In this document: positions 1 to 10,844 of the stretch, piece by piece
How the letters are laid out: every line of letters begins with the position of its first letter
How positions within the stretch are numbered: the first letter of the stretch is position 1
Assembly (NCBI GenBank): GCA_002110485.1
Contig: MOWL01000046.1
Span: forward strand, 930,001-994,000
Length of the DNA: 64,000 nucleotides
DNA from: Emergomyces orientalis
Taxonomy: Eukaryota; Ascomycota; Eurotiomycetes; Onygenales; Ajellomycetaceae
Direction: 5' to 3'
Notes under the pieces: generated by a model
Told to the model about the DNA's origin: nothing
The model's input: only the letters and a program-made list of their open reading frames with translations
Database searches by the model: none
Translations under genes and position numbers: made by a program

Positions 1-81
1 CAGGGAGGGCCAATGCTGGCATGATGCCAATGATGCCGCCTCTGACAATGGCGACTTGACTTCCAGGCTTACCTGGATTTC
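1..81 (-). CDS. Possible N-terminal fragment of an FAD-dependent monooxygenase, cut by window edge
   Basis: Read on the minus strand, a short open stretch gives the hydrophobic series QVAIVRGGIIGIMPALAL. This resembles the first beta strand and dinucleotide-binding loop (VAIVGGGIIG...) of salicylate-hydroxylase-type FAD monooxygenases. I found no in-frame ATG: the nearest one, at 105-103 on the minus strand, is in another frame, and an in-frame stop lies just upstream. The start may therefore lie in an unseen upstream exon, or the gene may be broken. The rest lies beyond the left edge. Its position beside an MFS pump, an enoyl reductase and a Zn2Cys6 regulator would suit a tailoring oxidase. 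The call rests on fewer than 30 residues. Confidence 0.25.
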
Positions 82-466
82 GTCATTGCCCGTACTATCA
101 TTCATACTGTTGTTCCGAAATCCCCTTTTTGAGCATTATCCATTTGCTGCCCTCTTAATAGTACAAGTTCGGATTTAGGAAGCACACTCCGTTCCACTCC
201 ACATTCCAGCTACAAGGTCCAATCTGGATTATAAATGCAGATTAAAGCAGATCAAAAGCGGTATCCCCATAAATTACATGCTAGCTGGTGAAACCTAGGT
301 TTGGTTCGGATTTCGGAATCGTGCTCCGATACTCCCTACGCTCCGGTTTAGGCCCCTATCTTGATTAGAGATGCACCACATATACCAGCAGAAAAGGAAA
401 TGCCACTCTTATATATATTTTTATCATGATCCGGTAGCCATTGTCGTATTATACTAGCAGCACCAC
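82..466. promoter_or_regulatory. Upstream region of the MFS transporter
   Basis: No coding signal was seen here. An AT-rich TATA-like tract (ttatatatattttt, about 411-424) lies roughly 45-90 bp upstream of the two candidate start codons of the transporter. If the left-edge fragment is a gene, this interval would be a divergent promoter. Confidence 0.35.
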
Positions 467-2564
467 ATGTCCTTTAGCCACTGCACTTGGACAAAAAGTC
501 ACATCTTTCAAATGGCTGAGACTGGATCGCACACCCTGGATGGGCCTCCAATGAGCTCGTCCGAACCTTGGCATGATACCTCAGCGGAGAAGCAAGATGC
601 CTCCAGCGATGATGCAGAGCTCAAGTACGAGTATCCTACGGGGTTCGCGGTCACCCTTATTCTCACATCAATTACCCTGGCCTATTTTCTATTTTTCCTT
701 GACCTTGCCGTCATTTCCACGGCCACTCCTGCCATTACGTCCGACTTTGACTCCCTGGTGGACGTCGGCTGGTAAGTGCACATTGGCTCGCCACCGCTTC
801 TATCTTTTTTGTTTTGTTTTGCGAGATGTTGATCCGTCCTGCACAGGTATGGCGGCGCGTACCAGCTTGGAAGTGCAGCGTTCCAGCCTTTGAGTGGCAA
901 GATTTACAGCCAGTTCTCCATAAAGGTATGCATTGGTAAACGGCCAATGCCTCGCATCCCTTGCTTAAATCAAACTCTGACGAGACTATCATGTAGTGGA
1001 CGTTTCTTGTCTTCTTTTTTATCTTTGAGGTTGGGTCTGCCATATGCGGAGCGGCGCAGTCGTCGCCCATGTTCATCATCGGTCGTGTTATCGCAGGGGT
1101 AGGGTCCGCTGGAGTGGCCAACGGCGCTGTGACAACCATTTCTGCCGTCCTCCCAACAAAGAAACAAGCACTTTTCATGGGGCTCAACATGGGTATGGGC
1201 CAGCTGGGCCTTGCAACCGGGCCTATCATCGGAGGCGCATTTACCACAAACGTGTCGTGGCGGTGGTGTGCGTTTATTTCATCTCTTGGTTTGAAAGTCA
1301 CCACAAACCTGACTTTACTGTGTTAGGTTTTTACATAAATCTCCCTTTGGGCGTTATCGTCGGCGGATTCCTTCTTTTCAACACTATACCCGAACGGAAG
1401 CTAAAGAGTCCACCCCTAGAGATCCTCAGCACTGCCATCAAGTCTTTGGACCTTCCGGGATTCATGCTCATTTGCCCCGCGGTTGTCATGTTCCTCTTGG
1501 GGCTCCAGTTTGGCGGCAACCAGCACGCCTGGAGCAGCTCAATTGTGATTGGTTTGCTAGTGGGCGGTGCCGTCACCTTTGGCCTTTTTGTGATCTGGGA
1601 GCGTCGCCAGGGAGACAACGCTATGGTGCCTTTTGCCATGCTCAAACATCGAATCATCTGGTCGGCCGCAATGACGATGTTCTTCAGCCTGTCTAGTGTC
1701 TTGGTCGCTGATTTCTACATTGCAATTTATTTCCAGGCGATCCTTGATGATTCGCCCTTCATGAGCGGCGTGCACATGCTCCCAATCACGCTCGGTTTGG
1801 TCCTGTTTACTGTGGTCTCGGGTGTCCTGAGTAAGTGTCTCCAGCCGTAGTTTCGCTTCCCCCGCCCCCGGGAAATTTCTTTGTTAACTGACCGACGTGC
1901 GGATACTTCACAGTTTCCATTTTGGGCTACTATCTTCCATTTCTTCTTGCGGGGGGTGCGATATCGGCTATTGGCTACGGTCTCTTGTCCACACTCAGTC
2001 CTACGACACCTGCTGCAAAATGGATAGGGTACCAAATTCTCTACGGTGTTGCAAGCGGTTGCACGACGGCGGCTGTAAGTTAAATCTTTTTGGCAAGAAA
2101 TGACCCCCGGCCGCTGATCTGCGTCTTCACTCTAGCCCTACATCGCTATACAAAATCTCGTGCCTGCAGAACAGATCCCCCAAGCTATGGCCATTATAAT
2201 TTTTTGGCAAAACATAGGGGCTTCCACATCTCTGATCGCTGCGAACGCCATTTTCAGCAACAGCCTTCGTCAACAGCTACAGGAGCGCGTTGCGCAAATT
2301 GGCCATGCGCCTGAAACTATTGTTGCTGCGGGAGTTCGCTCCATCCGTGACCTGGTGTCTGGCTCCGAGTTAACTGCTGTGCTGGCGGCCTACGCCAAAA
2401 GCGTCGACCGCGTCATGTACCTCGGTATTGCTGTCAGTATCGCCGTCATATTTTTCTCTCCGGGGCTTGGGTGGAAGGACATTCGCAAGGTCAAGGATCT
2501 CCAGGCCATTAGCAGCGAGTCCCCTGACGACGGCGAGAAAGAGTTGGAAGGAAATGACAAGTAG
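467..2564 (+). CDS. MFS drug/metabolite efflux transporter, DHA2 (14-TM) type
   Basis: This is a proton-coupled efflux permease expected in the plasma membrane. I splice six exons: 467-771, 847-925, 997-1267, 1327-1830, 1914-2074 and 2136-2564. They join in frame to 582 aa, with GT-AG introns of 60-83 nt. Visible family marks are the acidic N-terminus, TM1 ([13 protein letters not shown]), the loop [18 protein letters not shown] at the exon 1/2 join, the loop [16 protein letters not shown], and the antiporter motif [17 protein letters not shown]. Then come [12 protein letters not shown], the DHA2 mid-loop and a polar C-tail ending EGNDK. Fourteen segments are the family norm and the length fits. 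The start could be the second ATG at 512 (567 aa). It lies tail-to-tail with an enoyl reductase and near a Zn2Cys6 regulator, a context typical of secondary-metabolite pumps. The substrate cannot be read from sequence. Confidence 0.9.
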
Positions 2565-3172
2565 CATAATGGCCAACGACTGGATTGGACAAATGCGTAG
2601 TCACACTTCTTTAAATGATCTCCGGCTGCTGGGTTTGCACGTCCACCAGTGGAGTGGTTAATTTTCGGCATTATTGATTTTTTCCGGCGCGCCTGAGAGT
2701 TTGTTTTATTATCTTTCTAAATGGGAAATTGGCTCTGTCCAAGGACGGATGTTGGATGAATAGTTTATAGAACCTTTAATACTACATTTTAGTGACTTGG
2801 GCTAATTCCTGCCAACCCCGTAGCCATTAGTTGGATGTGAAAGGATTATATAAGAAACATCACCATCCGCATTCAAGTAGCAGAATTACTGGACCACTCT
2901 ACTCACAACCTCGGCCACGGCAGTTCCCTCTTATGAAAATCAACATCCCCGACTCCGGTTCCCTCATATGTCCTTACACATGGGCATGTCAACACGAATT
3001 TATGAAATAAATGACTTTTGGTCCAATAGCAGGACAAACGGCGACTATATATGTACAGAGCTACCCGAAAAGCACGGTGAAAATAGGGTATATTGCATAA
3101 CTACAAACTCGATATCTTCCCACCCCCTTATTCAAAGCCTACTCTGCTCTCCGGCTTTTAACATCACTTCAA
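2565..3172. other. Intergenic, convergent 3' ends
   Basis: This stretch separates the ends of the MFS gene (+) and the oxidoreductase gene (-). I see no conserved coding potential or repeat. It presumably holds both 3' UTRs. Confidence 0.5.
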
Positions 3173-4318
3173 CTACAGCGTCACGACAAGCTTCTTTCTC
3201 GAGACGCCTTTCCTCTGGAGATCTAGCGCCTCTTGAATCTTGTCCAGCCCCTTGCCCACGACATGCGGAGGAGGAGCTGGCACAAACTGGTGCTGCTCGA
3301 GCGCTTGCGGCAGGAAGTCTGTGTAGATGCGAGCTACGACGCTGTTGGGCTCGACTAGGCCATTGACAAGGATGAATTTGGCTTCCACCCCGGTCCTGAG
3401 GCGCGTCCCACTCGATTTAATCGCGCCGCCCATCATACCCATTAAGTATGTGCCCTTGCCAACAAAGGTTGTGAGCTTGTCAGGAGGTATTATTTCGCCA
3501 GCCACTGCGATGAGCTTCCTGGTGAGTTTGGCATCATGCTTCTTCATAACGGCTGTGCATGCCCCGACGGCACCATGGCCAATGGTGTAGGCACCAACTA
3601 GCTCGCGGCCCTTGATAGCGGTAAGGAGGTCGTTGGCCAACGTTTTGCTCTTATAGTCAAAGACGTGAGTGGCACCCAGGCCCTTGACGTAGTCAAAATT
3701 TTTGGGAGATGACGTGGACAGAACTTGGTAGCCAGCAGATACGGCAAGCTGCACGGCGTTGCTCCCAACGCTCGACGCACCGCCAGTTACGATAACAGTG
3801 CGAGGCTTGCCTGACTTGCCCAAAACGTCGGTAGGTGCCGGGATCTGAGGCATGTCAAGTCCCAGGTAGTTCGGGTGGAAGAGACCGTATGCCGCAGTCC
3901 CTAGACCCAGCCCCAAGACACAGGCCTGTTCGTCGGTGATGTGGGATGGCGTTGGTGCTATCATGTGCTGTCGCATCACAGTGTACAGCTGGAACCCCCC
4001 CTCAGCCGGGCGGTTGACCTCCTTGGCTATGGCCGTAGCGCTTCCAAGGACTCTGTCGCCCACGCGGAAACGCTCCACATCGGGGCCGACCTCGACCACT
4101 TCACCCGCAACGTCGGTGCCAAATATGAAGGGGTACTGGATATAGCCTGCCAGCGCCGGACCAATGAACTGCAACACCCAGTCGAAAGAGTTAATGGCCA
4201 CAGCAGTGTTCTTGACCACTACCTGGCCCTGGCCGGGGGGTGTGTAGGGTGCGTCTCCAACCTTGAACGGCAGGACCTTTTTGGCGGGAATCCAAGCCGC
4301 CTGATTCTTTGGAGCCAT
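3173..4318 (-). CDS. Zinc-type alcohol dehydrogenase-like protein, ToxD/trans-enoyl-reductase family
   Basis: This is an MDR-superfamily NADPH-dependent oxidoreductase in one exon of 381 aa. I chose the ATG at 4318 (MAPKNQAAWIP...), which is the usual family start; an in-frame ATG 15 codons upstream (4363) gives only a Pro-rich extension. The GroES-like N-terminal half carries QVVVKNTAVAINSFDW and FIFGTDVAGEVVEVG. The Rossmann half carries TVIVTGGASSVGSNAVQLA, followed by LSTSSPKNFDYVKGLGA and VFDYK. The catalytic-zinc Cys/His pattern of true alcohol dehydrogenases is absent, as expected for ToxD-like and trans-acting enoyl reductases. Members often partner a polyketide synthase, but none is in the window. 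It diverges from the Zn2Cys6 regulator across a 1.2-kb shared promoter. The substrate is unknown. Confidence 0.85.
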   Translation of the reverse strand: MAPKNQAAWIPAKKVLPFKVGDAPYTPPGQGQVVVKNTAVAINSFDWVLQFIGPALAGYIQYPFIFGTDVAGEVVEVGPDVERFRVGDRVLGSATAIAKEVNRPAEGGFQLYTVMRQHMIAPTPSHITDEQACVLGLGLGTAAYGLFHPNYLGLDMPQIPAPTDVLGKSGKPRTVIVTGGASSVGSNAVQLAVSAGYQVLSTSSPKNFDYVKGLGATHVFDYKSKTLANDLLTAIKGRELVGAYTIGHGAVGACTAVMKKHDAKLTRKLIAVAGEIIPPDKLTTFVGKGTYLMGMMGGAIKSSGTRLRTGVEAKFILVNGLVEPNSVVARIYTDFLPQALEQHQFVPAPPPHVVGKGLDKIQEALDLQRKGVSRKKLVVTL

Positions 4319-5489
4319 TGCTGCGAACGGACGAGGCGGGAGTGGTAAATGGAGATACACCAAGAGGATGGGGCAATCGTGTAAGCTGACGCACGATTTG
4401 AGGTGGTGGAAGTTAACCGAAGTAAAAAAGGAAAGCCGCTGCAGGCTCGAGCGGAGTTATATGTATTGCCACGAGATTTATTAAAGCTCCAGGGAGCTGA
4501 GCTCAGGTAGAGACCATGGGCAGACATGCAGGGCAATCATAGCTCCGGGCTCTTGAGGCCGTAATGCCATAGGCCCGGACTCTGGTTGAGGTATTCCACC
4601 AACTCGGACAGTTTATTGTGACCCACCGGACGGCATACATCGCTCTATCCAATTCAAGGCGATACGGAGTCATTCCACTTGACTTGATATAGCAAAAGAG
4701 TCTTGACCTGGTGGCTTTGATTGCAATGGGGATTCTAACCTGATCGAAGTCCTTGGACACGTATTCTCTCTCCGAGTGTTATTTTCCTATGAAGGCTAAG
4801 TTTAGCGATTTCTTCCTTGCTGCACCTTTGATTTTTCGTTATCTAGCTTCTTGTTCAACGAAAGGGTAGTATAAACTTTCATCAAAACATTTGTTAACCT
4901 GCGGAGCTAGCGTCAAACTAAAGCAAACCCATGAGCTTGTAACTTAAAACGGACTTCGGGGTGTAAATCCGTTCGGCAAGCGGCGGAAGTAATCCCGACA
5001 GAGCTCCCTCTGTTTGAATGAGACCTGAACAGCGAACAAAACAGCTCTGAAACCCCTTGAGCACCATAAAAGCCCAATAATTGGTTACAATGGTATGGGA
5101 TTTTCTTCATGGGATGCCCATCTCCACGCACTAATAATAAGACGCCAAGGTTTTCGACACCTAAGTCTGAGTTTGTACTTGGAGTTGAAGCAAATAAAGC
5201 CATGGAGATTTTATCCCAGTTCAAGAAGTTTTGATCTTACTTCCTCCCACCTGAGATTTTATGAATTTCTTTTTTTTTTCAAAGATTTGCCGTGTGCTCC
5301 TTAGTTCAACTCTCTACCTCAAACCTAGGGAGGTACATCAGAAATCTTTGGGAGCCACAAAAAGCCTTACGGATTTAACTCCTTTTCGCTCAGTGGTTGT
5401 TGAATGTAGATGAAACCTGCCCCATTTCTACGCATCCTCAACTGAGGTATTCGGACCTTCTGGCATAGTTTGTCCCGCCTGTCATTACT
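4319..5489. promoter_or_regulatory. Divergent promoter region between oxidoreductase (-) and Zn2Cys6 regulator (+)
   Basis: This 1.17-kb gene-free interval lies between two genes transcribed away from each other. No convincing coding exon or RNA gene was seen. A run of T (about 5269-5279) and generally mixed composition are all that stands out. Co-regulation of the two genes is an inference from the layout. Confidence 0.4.
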
Positions 5490-7644
5490 ATGGAGAGATC
5501 GAGGCCGGGACCAACCCACGGGCAATCCACCTATGGCCAAGCTTGCACCCAGTGCTACAAGGCAAAGTGTCGCTGTGTGCGGACCTCAACTGATGTTGAT
5601 TGTGAAAGGTCAATTTGAGACGCAGGCCTGTTAATACATGAAATTCAACTGATTATTTCTCAGATGTGTCCGTCTCAAGAAAAGATGTCAGCCATCAGAG
5701 TCGGTTCGCAGGCGTAATGTCCAGGTGGCTGAAGAGTCAGATCAGCGGATCGCTAAGCTGGAAGACAAGATCGAGAGCATGCTTTCCACAATGCAATCTT
5801 TCATCGGTTCCCCGGGGGCTTCTGGGGCTTCAGTCAACATCCTTCAACCCTTTCAGTCCCTCAGCGGAGACAGCATTTCATCATCCTCGCCTTTCTCAAG
5901 TAGCACGCTGGTAAACAACACGAGCACAAATCTGGGCTTTAGTGAGGGATCGACATCCGCGAGGGCCTCGATTGCTCCGGTATCACCGCATACAAATCAA
6001 TTATTTCTATCTCATCATTATTCCCTACCCCCCTCTGCTCCATCTCCATTTCAGGTAGACGAACGGCTGAATTTCTTCCGATCCCGAATGCTGCCATATT
6101 TTCCTTTCATCGACCTTACCCCTGATATGACAAGCGGGTACCTCCGTCAAAACAGACCTTGCTTGTTCCAAGCCATCCACACCGTAACAACATTCTCGAC
6201 GCAGGAAAGGCTGCCTCAAGTTGAGGAGCTGAAACGTCTCCTGTTCACATCTGCTTTGCTCAAAGTCCAGTCAAATATCGACTTGCTCCTTGGATTACTA
6301 ACCTATCTCACATGGAGCACTGACGCTTTTCTTGGCAGAGCAGATCTCATCTCTCGCCTGATGATGCTCGCTATTTCGCTAGTATATGATATGCGGTTGT
6401 TCAAACCATCCTCGCCAGACGTGGAAGTCATGATGGCGATGACCCAGGGGCGGGCTGACGAAAATAGACGGAGCCCTGACGATGAAACACCGTACGGCTT
6501 GTTGGAAAGGCAGCGGGCAGTACTGGCATGTTTCATTTTGAGCTCTAAGTGCGCATGGCATCTTTGATTCTCCATCGAACGTTACTGACGTAAGATTGTC
6601 TAGTATTTCATCACACCTTGGGCGTCAAGACGCCATACGATGGACACCTCAGATGGAAGAGGCGCTTCGAGTCATCACAATAAACGAGCCATGCCCTACG
6701 GATAGGTTATTTGTCTCTCAAGTACGCTTGCAGTTGCTAAAGCAAAAGGCGGAGTACGTCCGGCAACAGGACGATGTTGGTTTCGCTCGCGCGGGAACAC
6801 CCACTACAGCCGCGTCAGTTCCTCGCTTATTATATCTAAAGACCCTACGAAGGCAGTTGAATGAACTAAGAGCTTCATTTCCGCCAGATCTCCACCAGAT
6901 AGGCAAGTAGTTGCTCCAGCAAACAACCTGGAAGAATATCTCTGCTACGGGATTGCTGATACCTTCATCTGGGGGCAAACTCAGGGTTAATGTGCAGACA
7001 TTCTCAATACACATGCGCGATACGTGGAATTATACATTAATCACTTAGCATATTCCATAAGCCGAGATCCGCCCCCGCTTGATCTATCCGGACGAAAGGG
7101 CGACGGGGAGATTTTACCAGGGTTCGAACGCCTTGAGTGTTTGTGGCAGTCGGTTGAGAACATCAAGTCGTGGCTGGACGATTTCCACAGAATCCCTTGT
7201 TCGAAACTTGTCGGCCAACCCTTTCACTTTTGGTCACAGATGATTCTGAGTATCACGCTTTTAAAATACCTATCAACGCTTAAAGATCCAGAATGGGATT
7301 GCCAAGCGGTGCGGAACAAAGTTCATCTGATATCGACGATGGACTTTCTGCTTCGGAAACTCGACCTCAGCAGCAAGGAGCCAGAACTTCAGTGCAATGA
7401 TCATCTACTCAAGTATTTGTCCAAGCTTCTAACAAAATGTCGGCTGTGGGGTGAAGCTCGGTGGAACATGGGCTCTCAGCCACAAGACGTGGAGACTAGG
7501 CCGTGCCGGAATGCCAACCCTGACACAACCCCTCACAGTCACCATATCCCAGATCTAGATCAGATGGTCTGGATGCAGTCGATGGATTTGGGAGATAATC
7601 AATGGTTTGAAGACGTCTTGGGTATACCCACGACATTCTACTAG
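5490..7644 (+). CDS. Zn2Cys6 fungal transcription factor
   Basis: This is a nuclear DNA-binding regulator of 649 aa. I splice four exons: 5490-5608, 5664-6548, 6604-6902 and 6998-7644, all joining in frame. The binuclear zinc cluster is C19-x2-C22-x6-C29-x8-C38-x2-C41-x6-C48, split by intron 1 inside the CERC motif. A linker (QPSESVRRRN) and a short coiled-coil start (QRIAKLEDKIESM) follow. A Ser-rich spacer comes next, then the middle-homology-like region with LLGLLTYLTWSTDAFLGRA and LLERQRAVLACFILSS. Intron 3 (6903-6997) begins with AG|GCAAGT, a GC-AG type intron; no GT donor fits the frame there. The gene diverges from the oxidoreductase and is the likely local regulator, but its targets are inferred from position only. 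Confidence 0.88.
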
Positions 7645-8336
7645 TTTGCATTGTTCCTATGAATTCATTGTTTTATATAGCTCCAAATGAATGCAGAAAG
7701 CACCCAGGCAGTAGGAGCGGATCTATGTACATCTGTATGTGAAGGCCGCATAAGCTGCGTTGTGCCTGTAAGGTATGTGGGGAGCAAACGAAAATTAGGG
7801 ACTCGACAAAGGATTGCGTCTCTAGCTAATGGCGCGATCCGAGGAAAGATGAGAGAAGGATGTACACGGAAGGGCAGGGCGAAACGAAACGGCTGCGGCA
7901 CACTGGAGGAACGTGAAGAGTACGTTGGTGGAAGATAAATAGCAACGGTAATACTAAATGGTTAGACCTGCACCTGCTGTGTATTATGAAAAGCAAACAA
8001 AAAAATAGAAGAAAGGAAACGAAAACGTTGGGATACATGGTAGAAATTCGATCGATGGGAGTGGCTTCCAGGAGAGGTGGTCGACAGACGTGGAAAAAGC
8101 TTTAGTCTCATCGTAAAACGTAACAGCAGATGAGCACGGAGAGGTCTTCTACACCTTATAAAGGAAACTGTTCAGTTGCCAGTGAACATCTCTAGGTGAA
8201 CCGCATTTTAATCCACCAGCTTCATTGTATCCCATCTATTCATGTCCATCCATCCATCATAATAGCTAAAATTTTTTAAACAAAACACAAAATTAGAAGC
8301 GAAAACAGGAGAAGGAGGTTGAAAGAGAAAATGTCA
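7645..8336. other. Intergenic, convergent 3' ends
   Basis: This lies between the regulator (+) and the EGF-like membrane protein (-). No coding exon is recognised. A short CCATC-type repeat (catccatccatc, near 8247-8258) is visible. Confidence 0.45.
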
Positions 8337-10844
8337 TTATGTCCCGCCAACAATTGTGCCGTTATCCAATCCGATTGTAAACCTAATAAAATCAAGGGCG
8401 AAATCCTGCGTTGTGCAGTTAACCCCCATTGAGCCCATTTGTCTACCCGATTCTCCTACCGGGTCTTTGAAGAAAGATTGGATCGAATCATGTGCGTGGA
8501 CTGCATCGGCCAGGTGTTTGGTCTCCTCGAATATGAACAGTACAGCGATTCGGGAGAAGTCTAGTAATTTGGCGGAAAGTGTGGGCAGGGACGGAGAATT
8601 TGTTGAGGTGGCGGATGGTGCTGTGAAGGATCTGGTGGTGGGGCTAGGACGGTCGCGATTGTTTGCTTGCCTCCTGGAAAGGGCATGGTTGTGGATATTT
8701 CGATTGCGGATCGATGTGCGGGTTGTGGTGGGCGATGGCGCATTTGTGTCATCAGCGCTGCCATGGATGGTATCAGGTAGCGAAATTGTTTGTTCAGTTC
8801 GTTTTCGACTAGCTCCGTTAAAGGTCACAAGTGCGTTCTGGCTGGTACAGGACACACCTTCGCGGTTGAACAGACGGAGAATTCTCGAAGTGTCAAGTGG
8901 AATGCTGAAATTTGCTTGGGAGTCCTCGAACAATCGTGGAAGAGCAGTGCCTAACGTTGCATTTTGGAAGCCCGAGGACTCATCCGAAACGTTTATTGTC
9001 GTACAACTGTTATCTCCCGCAATAGCGCATCTATCTCCGCCGAATCCATCAACGCAAACACAGCCGCATGAGCCTGGATTCCCGACACTAATACCCCCAT
9101 TCATACAGGGATCTGTTCCTTGGCAATTTTCAGGAGAAGGCGCCGAAACTGATTGGGGCGGTCGAGGAAGAACAGTAAGTGTGACGGGAACTATGACGGC
9201 GATCGAAATGAGTGCGAGCGCAATAATACAAAGTAGGATAACGGCCCAGAGAGGTAAGCCACAACACCGCCTCACGCTTTTCTCTGGCGTTTTTTCCACA
9301 TCTGAGCGAGACCTAGGGTCGTTATTGGCAAATGGGCCAGGCCATCGGTCACCGCCAGCTGGAGTAGCAATGGCAGGGGGTGGGAATGAAGCCAAAATAT
9401 CAGATATGGATCCGGAATTCCGGCCTCTATGGCCCTCGCTTGCATTTAAAATATCCGATATGCCGAACCTACTCGCCGTCTTTCCGCGGTCAAGGTTTGA
9501 TGCGAGCCTCGTAGCACGACGAATTAGTTCCGGTAGACTTGTTAAGCTTCCTCTAGCTTCCGCTTGTCGAACAGCGTCAATGTCAATCTGGGGTGGCCGC
9601 TTCCTTTCGTTACCCCCAGGCAAAACATTGGAGCTCCGACTTTCTACCTTCTTCAAAATCGGCTTTGTAGGCTTGGTCTCAAATCGCATGATAGGGATTG
9701 GGGGCTTTTCATAGTCATCGTCCGAAGATACAGAAGACGCATAATCATCTGAAGGTCGTGATTCTGGATGATCCGGAGTATTTTTGCCTTTAGAGGCGGT
9801 TTCCATCACTTTTGAATTTGCAGATACAGCCATACCAATGGGCACAGTCTCCACATTTTCATTAGGGCTTTTGCCAGTTCCTAGCTTAGAAGCCCGGTTG
9901 CTGTCAGGGGACTGGTCGCCTTGAGCTTTATTTATTGTACGAAGTGAGGCTTTGCCTCTCTTTCCTAAGCTAGCTTGCCTGACAAGGGAATCACTGGGCG
10001 TATCATCTCCATCATTTAGGAAATCTTCATCTGACCACTGAGGAATGTCAGTGTCAGGAGGCGCAGTTCCCCAGCTAGACGGGATAACTTTACTCGATGC
10101 ATACGAGCCTCCCTTTCTTGGTAGGGTCTCAGGAGGTTCTTCAGGGATGGGTGAGACGAATGCTGTACTCGAGTAATATGAGGAGCCTGTCCGACGTGTT
10201 GAAGGGGGAGGATGAATATTGGGGTTCCCTCTGACGGGGGGCACAGTAGCAACGGGAGTAGGTTGGGCAATTTTGGTACCTGTGGGGGGCCCATTTGAAA
10301 ATCCGGAGTCAGCTGATTCGGATACACTACCAGCAGACGTCATTTCCTGTTCTGGGTTCCCGGCCATTGACTGACTGTTTTGCGGTTTCTGGAAAGATGG
10401 TCGGGTTCCTGCCTGGCGAAAAGGGATACTAGGGGTATAATCACGGATTTTTGAAGCATCTAGCAATGACGGGATATTATCGGGACGAGCGGGCCGTTGA
10501 GGAGCTGGACGTTTGGAAAAATTGACAGTTTCATCTAAAGTACTTTGGTCTTGTCGCGAAGCAGCACTCTCATCGCGTAGGGGCCATTGCGGGGCTGGCG
10601 CAGGTTTCGATATCACAGCAGCTTTGCCTGCATTGTCGAGAGTTTTGAACGCAGCAGGAGCGGGTGGTGGGCGTCGAATAGAGCTAGAGCCCTGGGGTGT
10701 CACTTTTGAAGATCGGGTCTGCTCAGCATCCTCCAAGGGACGGATTCCCCGCTCACCAACCTCCATCCGCTCTCTCGCCCGGCGAACGGAGCCGCCATCT
10801 CTACCCCCGCTGTCGCCTCCTTTTCCCCTACGAGCGTCACTCAT
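8337..10844 (-). CDS. Single-pass membrane protein with EGF-like domain, function unknown
   Basis: An 835-aa protein in one uninterrupted exon. About 530 N-terminal residues are polar, Ser/Pro/Arg-rich and probably disordered, with many SP/TP sites and a PPIPIMRFETKP stretch. Next come a basic/Cys motif (KSVRRCCGLPLW) and one strong transmembrane helix at roughly residues 530-556 (WAVILLCIIALALISIAVIV). At about 575-612 lies an EGF-like Cys module, CQGTDPCMNGG...CGCVCVDGFGGDRC, with the usual six cysteines. The outer C-terminal region has NVSD, NATL, NFSI, NCTT and NGTI glycosylation sequons and ends in a compact conserved-looking segment. With no signal peptide, the likely topology is N-terminus inside and EGF side outside, in the secretory pathway or plasma membrane. 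A cell-surface or wall-sensing role is a guess. Proteins of this plan occur in Eurotiomycetes without a defined function. Confidence 0.8.
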   Translation of the reverse strand: MSDARRGKGGDSGGRDGGSVRRARERMEVGERGIRPLEDAEQTRSSKVTPQGSSSIRRPPPAPAAFKTLDNAGKAAVISKPAPAPQWPLRDESAASRQDQSTLDETVNFSKRPAPQRPARPDNIPSLLDASKIRDYTPSIPFRQAGTRPSFQKPQNSQSMAGNPEQEMTSAGSVSESADSGFSNGPPTGTKIAQPTPVATVPPVRGNPNIHPPPSTRRTGSSYYSSTAFVSPIPEEPPETLPRKGGSYASSKVIPSSWGTAPPDTDIPQWSDEDFLNDGDDTPSDSLVRQASLGKRGKASLRTINKAQGDQSPDSNRASKLGTGKSPNENVETVPIGMAVSANSKVMETASKGKNTPDHPESRPSDDYASSVSSDDDYEKPPIPIMRFETKPTKPILKKVESRSSNVLPGGNERKRPPQIDIDAVRQAEARGSLTSLPELIRRATRLASNLDRGKTASRFGISDILNASEGHRGRNSGSISDILASFPPPAIATPAGGDRWPGPFANNDPRSRSDVEKTPEKSVRRCCGLPLWAVILLCIIALALISIAVIVPVTLTVLPRPPQSVSAPSPENCQGTDPCMNGGISVGNPGSCGCVCVDGFGGDRCAIAGDNSCTTINVSDESSGFQNATLGTALPRLFEDSQANFSIPLDTSRILRLFNREGVSCTSQNALVTFNGASRKRTEQTISLPDTIHGSADDTNAPSPTTTRTSIRNRNIHNHALSRRQANNRDRPSPTTRSFTAPSATSTNSPSLPTLSAKLLDFSRIAVLFIFEETKHLADAVHAHDSIQSFFKDPVGESGRQMGSMGVNCTTQDFALDFIRFTIGLDNGTIVGGT

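Noticed and set aside
735..1304. 189-codon minus-strand open frame
   Set aside because: It is antisense to exons 2-3 of the MFS transporter, whose spliced product is clearly recognisable.
8356..9714. 452-codon open frame on the plus strand
   Set aside because: It lies fully antisense to the 835-aa EGF-like protein gene, shows no domain, and mirrors the codon composition of the real gene.
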